Below are positions 6,858-7,060 of a DNA stretch of 7,060 nucleotides, one piece after another; positions within the stretch are counted from its first letter, which is position 1; every line of letters starts with the position of its first letter. The stretch is from Wenzhouxiangella sp. GTDB lineage: Bacteria > Pseudomonadota > Gammaproteobacteria > Xanthomonadales > Wenzhouxiangellaceae. Made by a program: the position numbers and the translations under genes. The notes under the pieces are model-generated. The model saw nothing but the letters and a program-made list of their open reading frames with translations. It made no database searches and was not told the origin of the DNA. Where the stretch lies: positions 1 through 7,060 of the forward strand of contig SKQI01000244.1 of the NCBI GenBank assembly GCA_007119095.1, read 5' to 3'.

Positions 6858-7060
6858 ATGTCCCGCAATGTCGAGATCAAGGCGCGGGTTGCTGACCTGG
6901 CCGCGCTGGAAGCCAGAGTGCAAGCGATTGCCGACAGTGGCCCGATGGACATCTTCCAGGACGACTGTTTTTTCCAGAGCCCCGAGGGTCGTCTGAAACT
7001 GCGTGACTTCGGCGACGGGCGCGGCGAGCTGATCTATTACCAGCGCCCCGACCAGTCCGG
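6858..7060 (+). CDS. CYTH-domain protein, CyaB/class IV adenylate cyclase-like (3' end outside window)
   Basis: The first 67 codons of a gene run off the right edge. It begins MSRNVEIKARVADLAAL and continues with QDDCFFQSPEGRLKLRDF and GELIYYQRPDQS. This is the N-terminal half of a CYTH domain: the NVEIK strand, the (D)xFF strand, the GRLKLR strand and the ELIYYxRP strand line the triphosphate tunnel. The canonical ExExK motif appears here as N4-V-E-I-K8, so its first acid is Asn, a pattern I believe common in this CyaB-like subgroup. Family members bind triphosphates (adenylate cyclase, thiamine triphosphatase, inorganic triphosphatase), and the fragment cannot say which. The ATG at 6858 lies three bases after the thioesterase stop; an in-frame TTG directly precedes it (6855). 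No clear Shine-Dalgarno is seen, so translation is probably coupled to the upstream gene. Confidence 0.85.
   Translation, partial: MSRNVEIKARVADLAALEARVQAIADSGPMDIFQDDCFFQSPEGRLKLRDFGDGRGELIYYQRPDQS

Overview
This is a GC-rich, gene-dense chromosomal segment with every gene on the + strand and no gap of 300 bases or more between genes. Gene content (ComM, TamA, TamB), codon use and short spacers point to a gammaproteobacterium. The Xanthomonadales/Wenzhouxiangella side of the class is my best guess, but that placement is inference. Nothing suggests mobile DNA: there is no transposase, integrase, phage gene, tRNA, CRISPR array or change in composition.

Layout: (1) bases 1-458 hold the 3' end of a comM/yifB-type gene (magnesium-chelatase-like AAA+ ATPase). 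(2) A 120-base spacer follows, with a small imperfect tandem duplication. (3) tamA (579-2483) and tamB (2480-6301) overlap by 4 bases. They encode the outer-membrane and inner-membrane-anchored halves of the translocation and assembly module, and fill most of the window. (4) An 82-base spacer follows, with a GGTTTCC heptamer tandem repeat, a possible promoter, and an inverted repeat that overlaps the next ribosome binding site. (5) A PaaI-like hotdog-fold thioesterase gene lies at 6384-6854. (6) Three bases later a CYTH-domain gene (CyaB/class IV adenylate cyclase-like) starts and runs off the right edge.

TamA and TamB are expected to work together in the cell envelope. TamA is a POTRA-bearing Omp85 barrel in the outer membrane. 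TamB is a long beta-rich periplasm-spanning protein anchored in the inner membrane, and its C-terminal domain docks on TamA. The overlapping start and stop imply translational coupling. The thioesterase and CYTH genes probably form a separate short operon. comM is functionally unrelated.

I found no novel multi-gene system here. The points most worth a second look are the heptamer repeat and its possible pairing with the thioesterase ribosome binding site, the unusually short C-terminal segment of TamB, and the TTG start of tamA.
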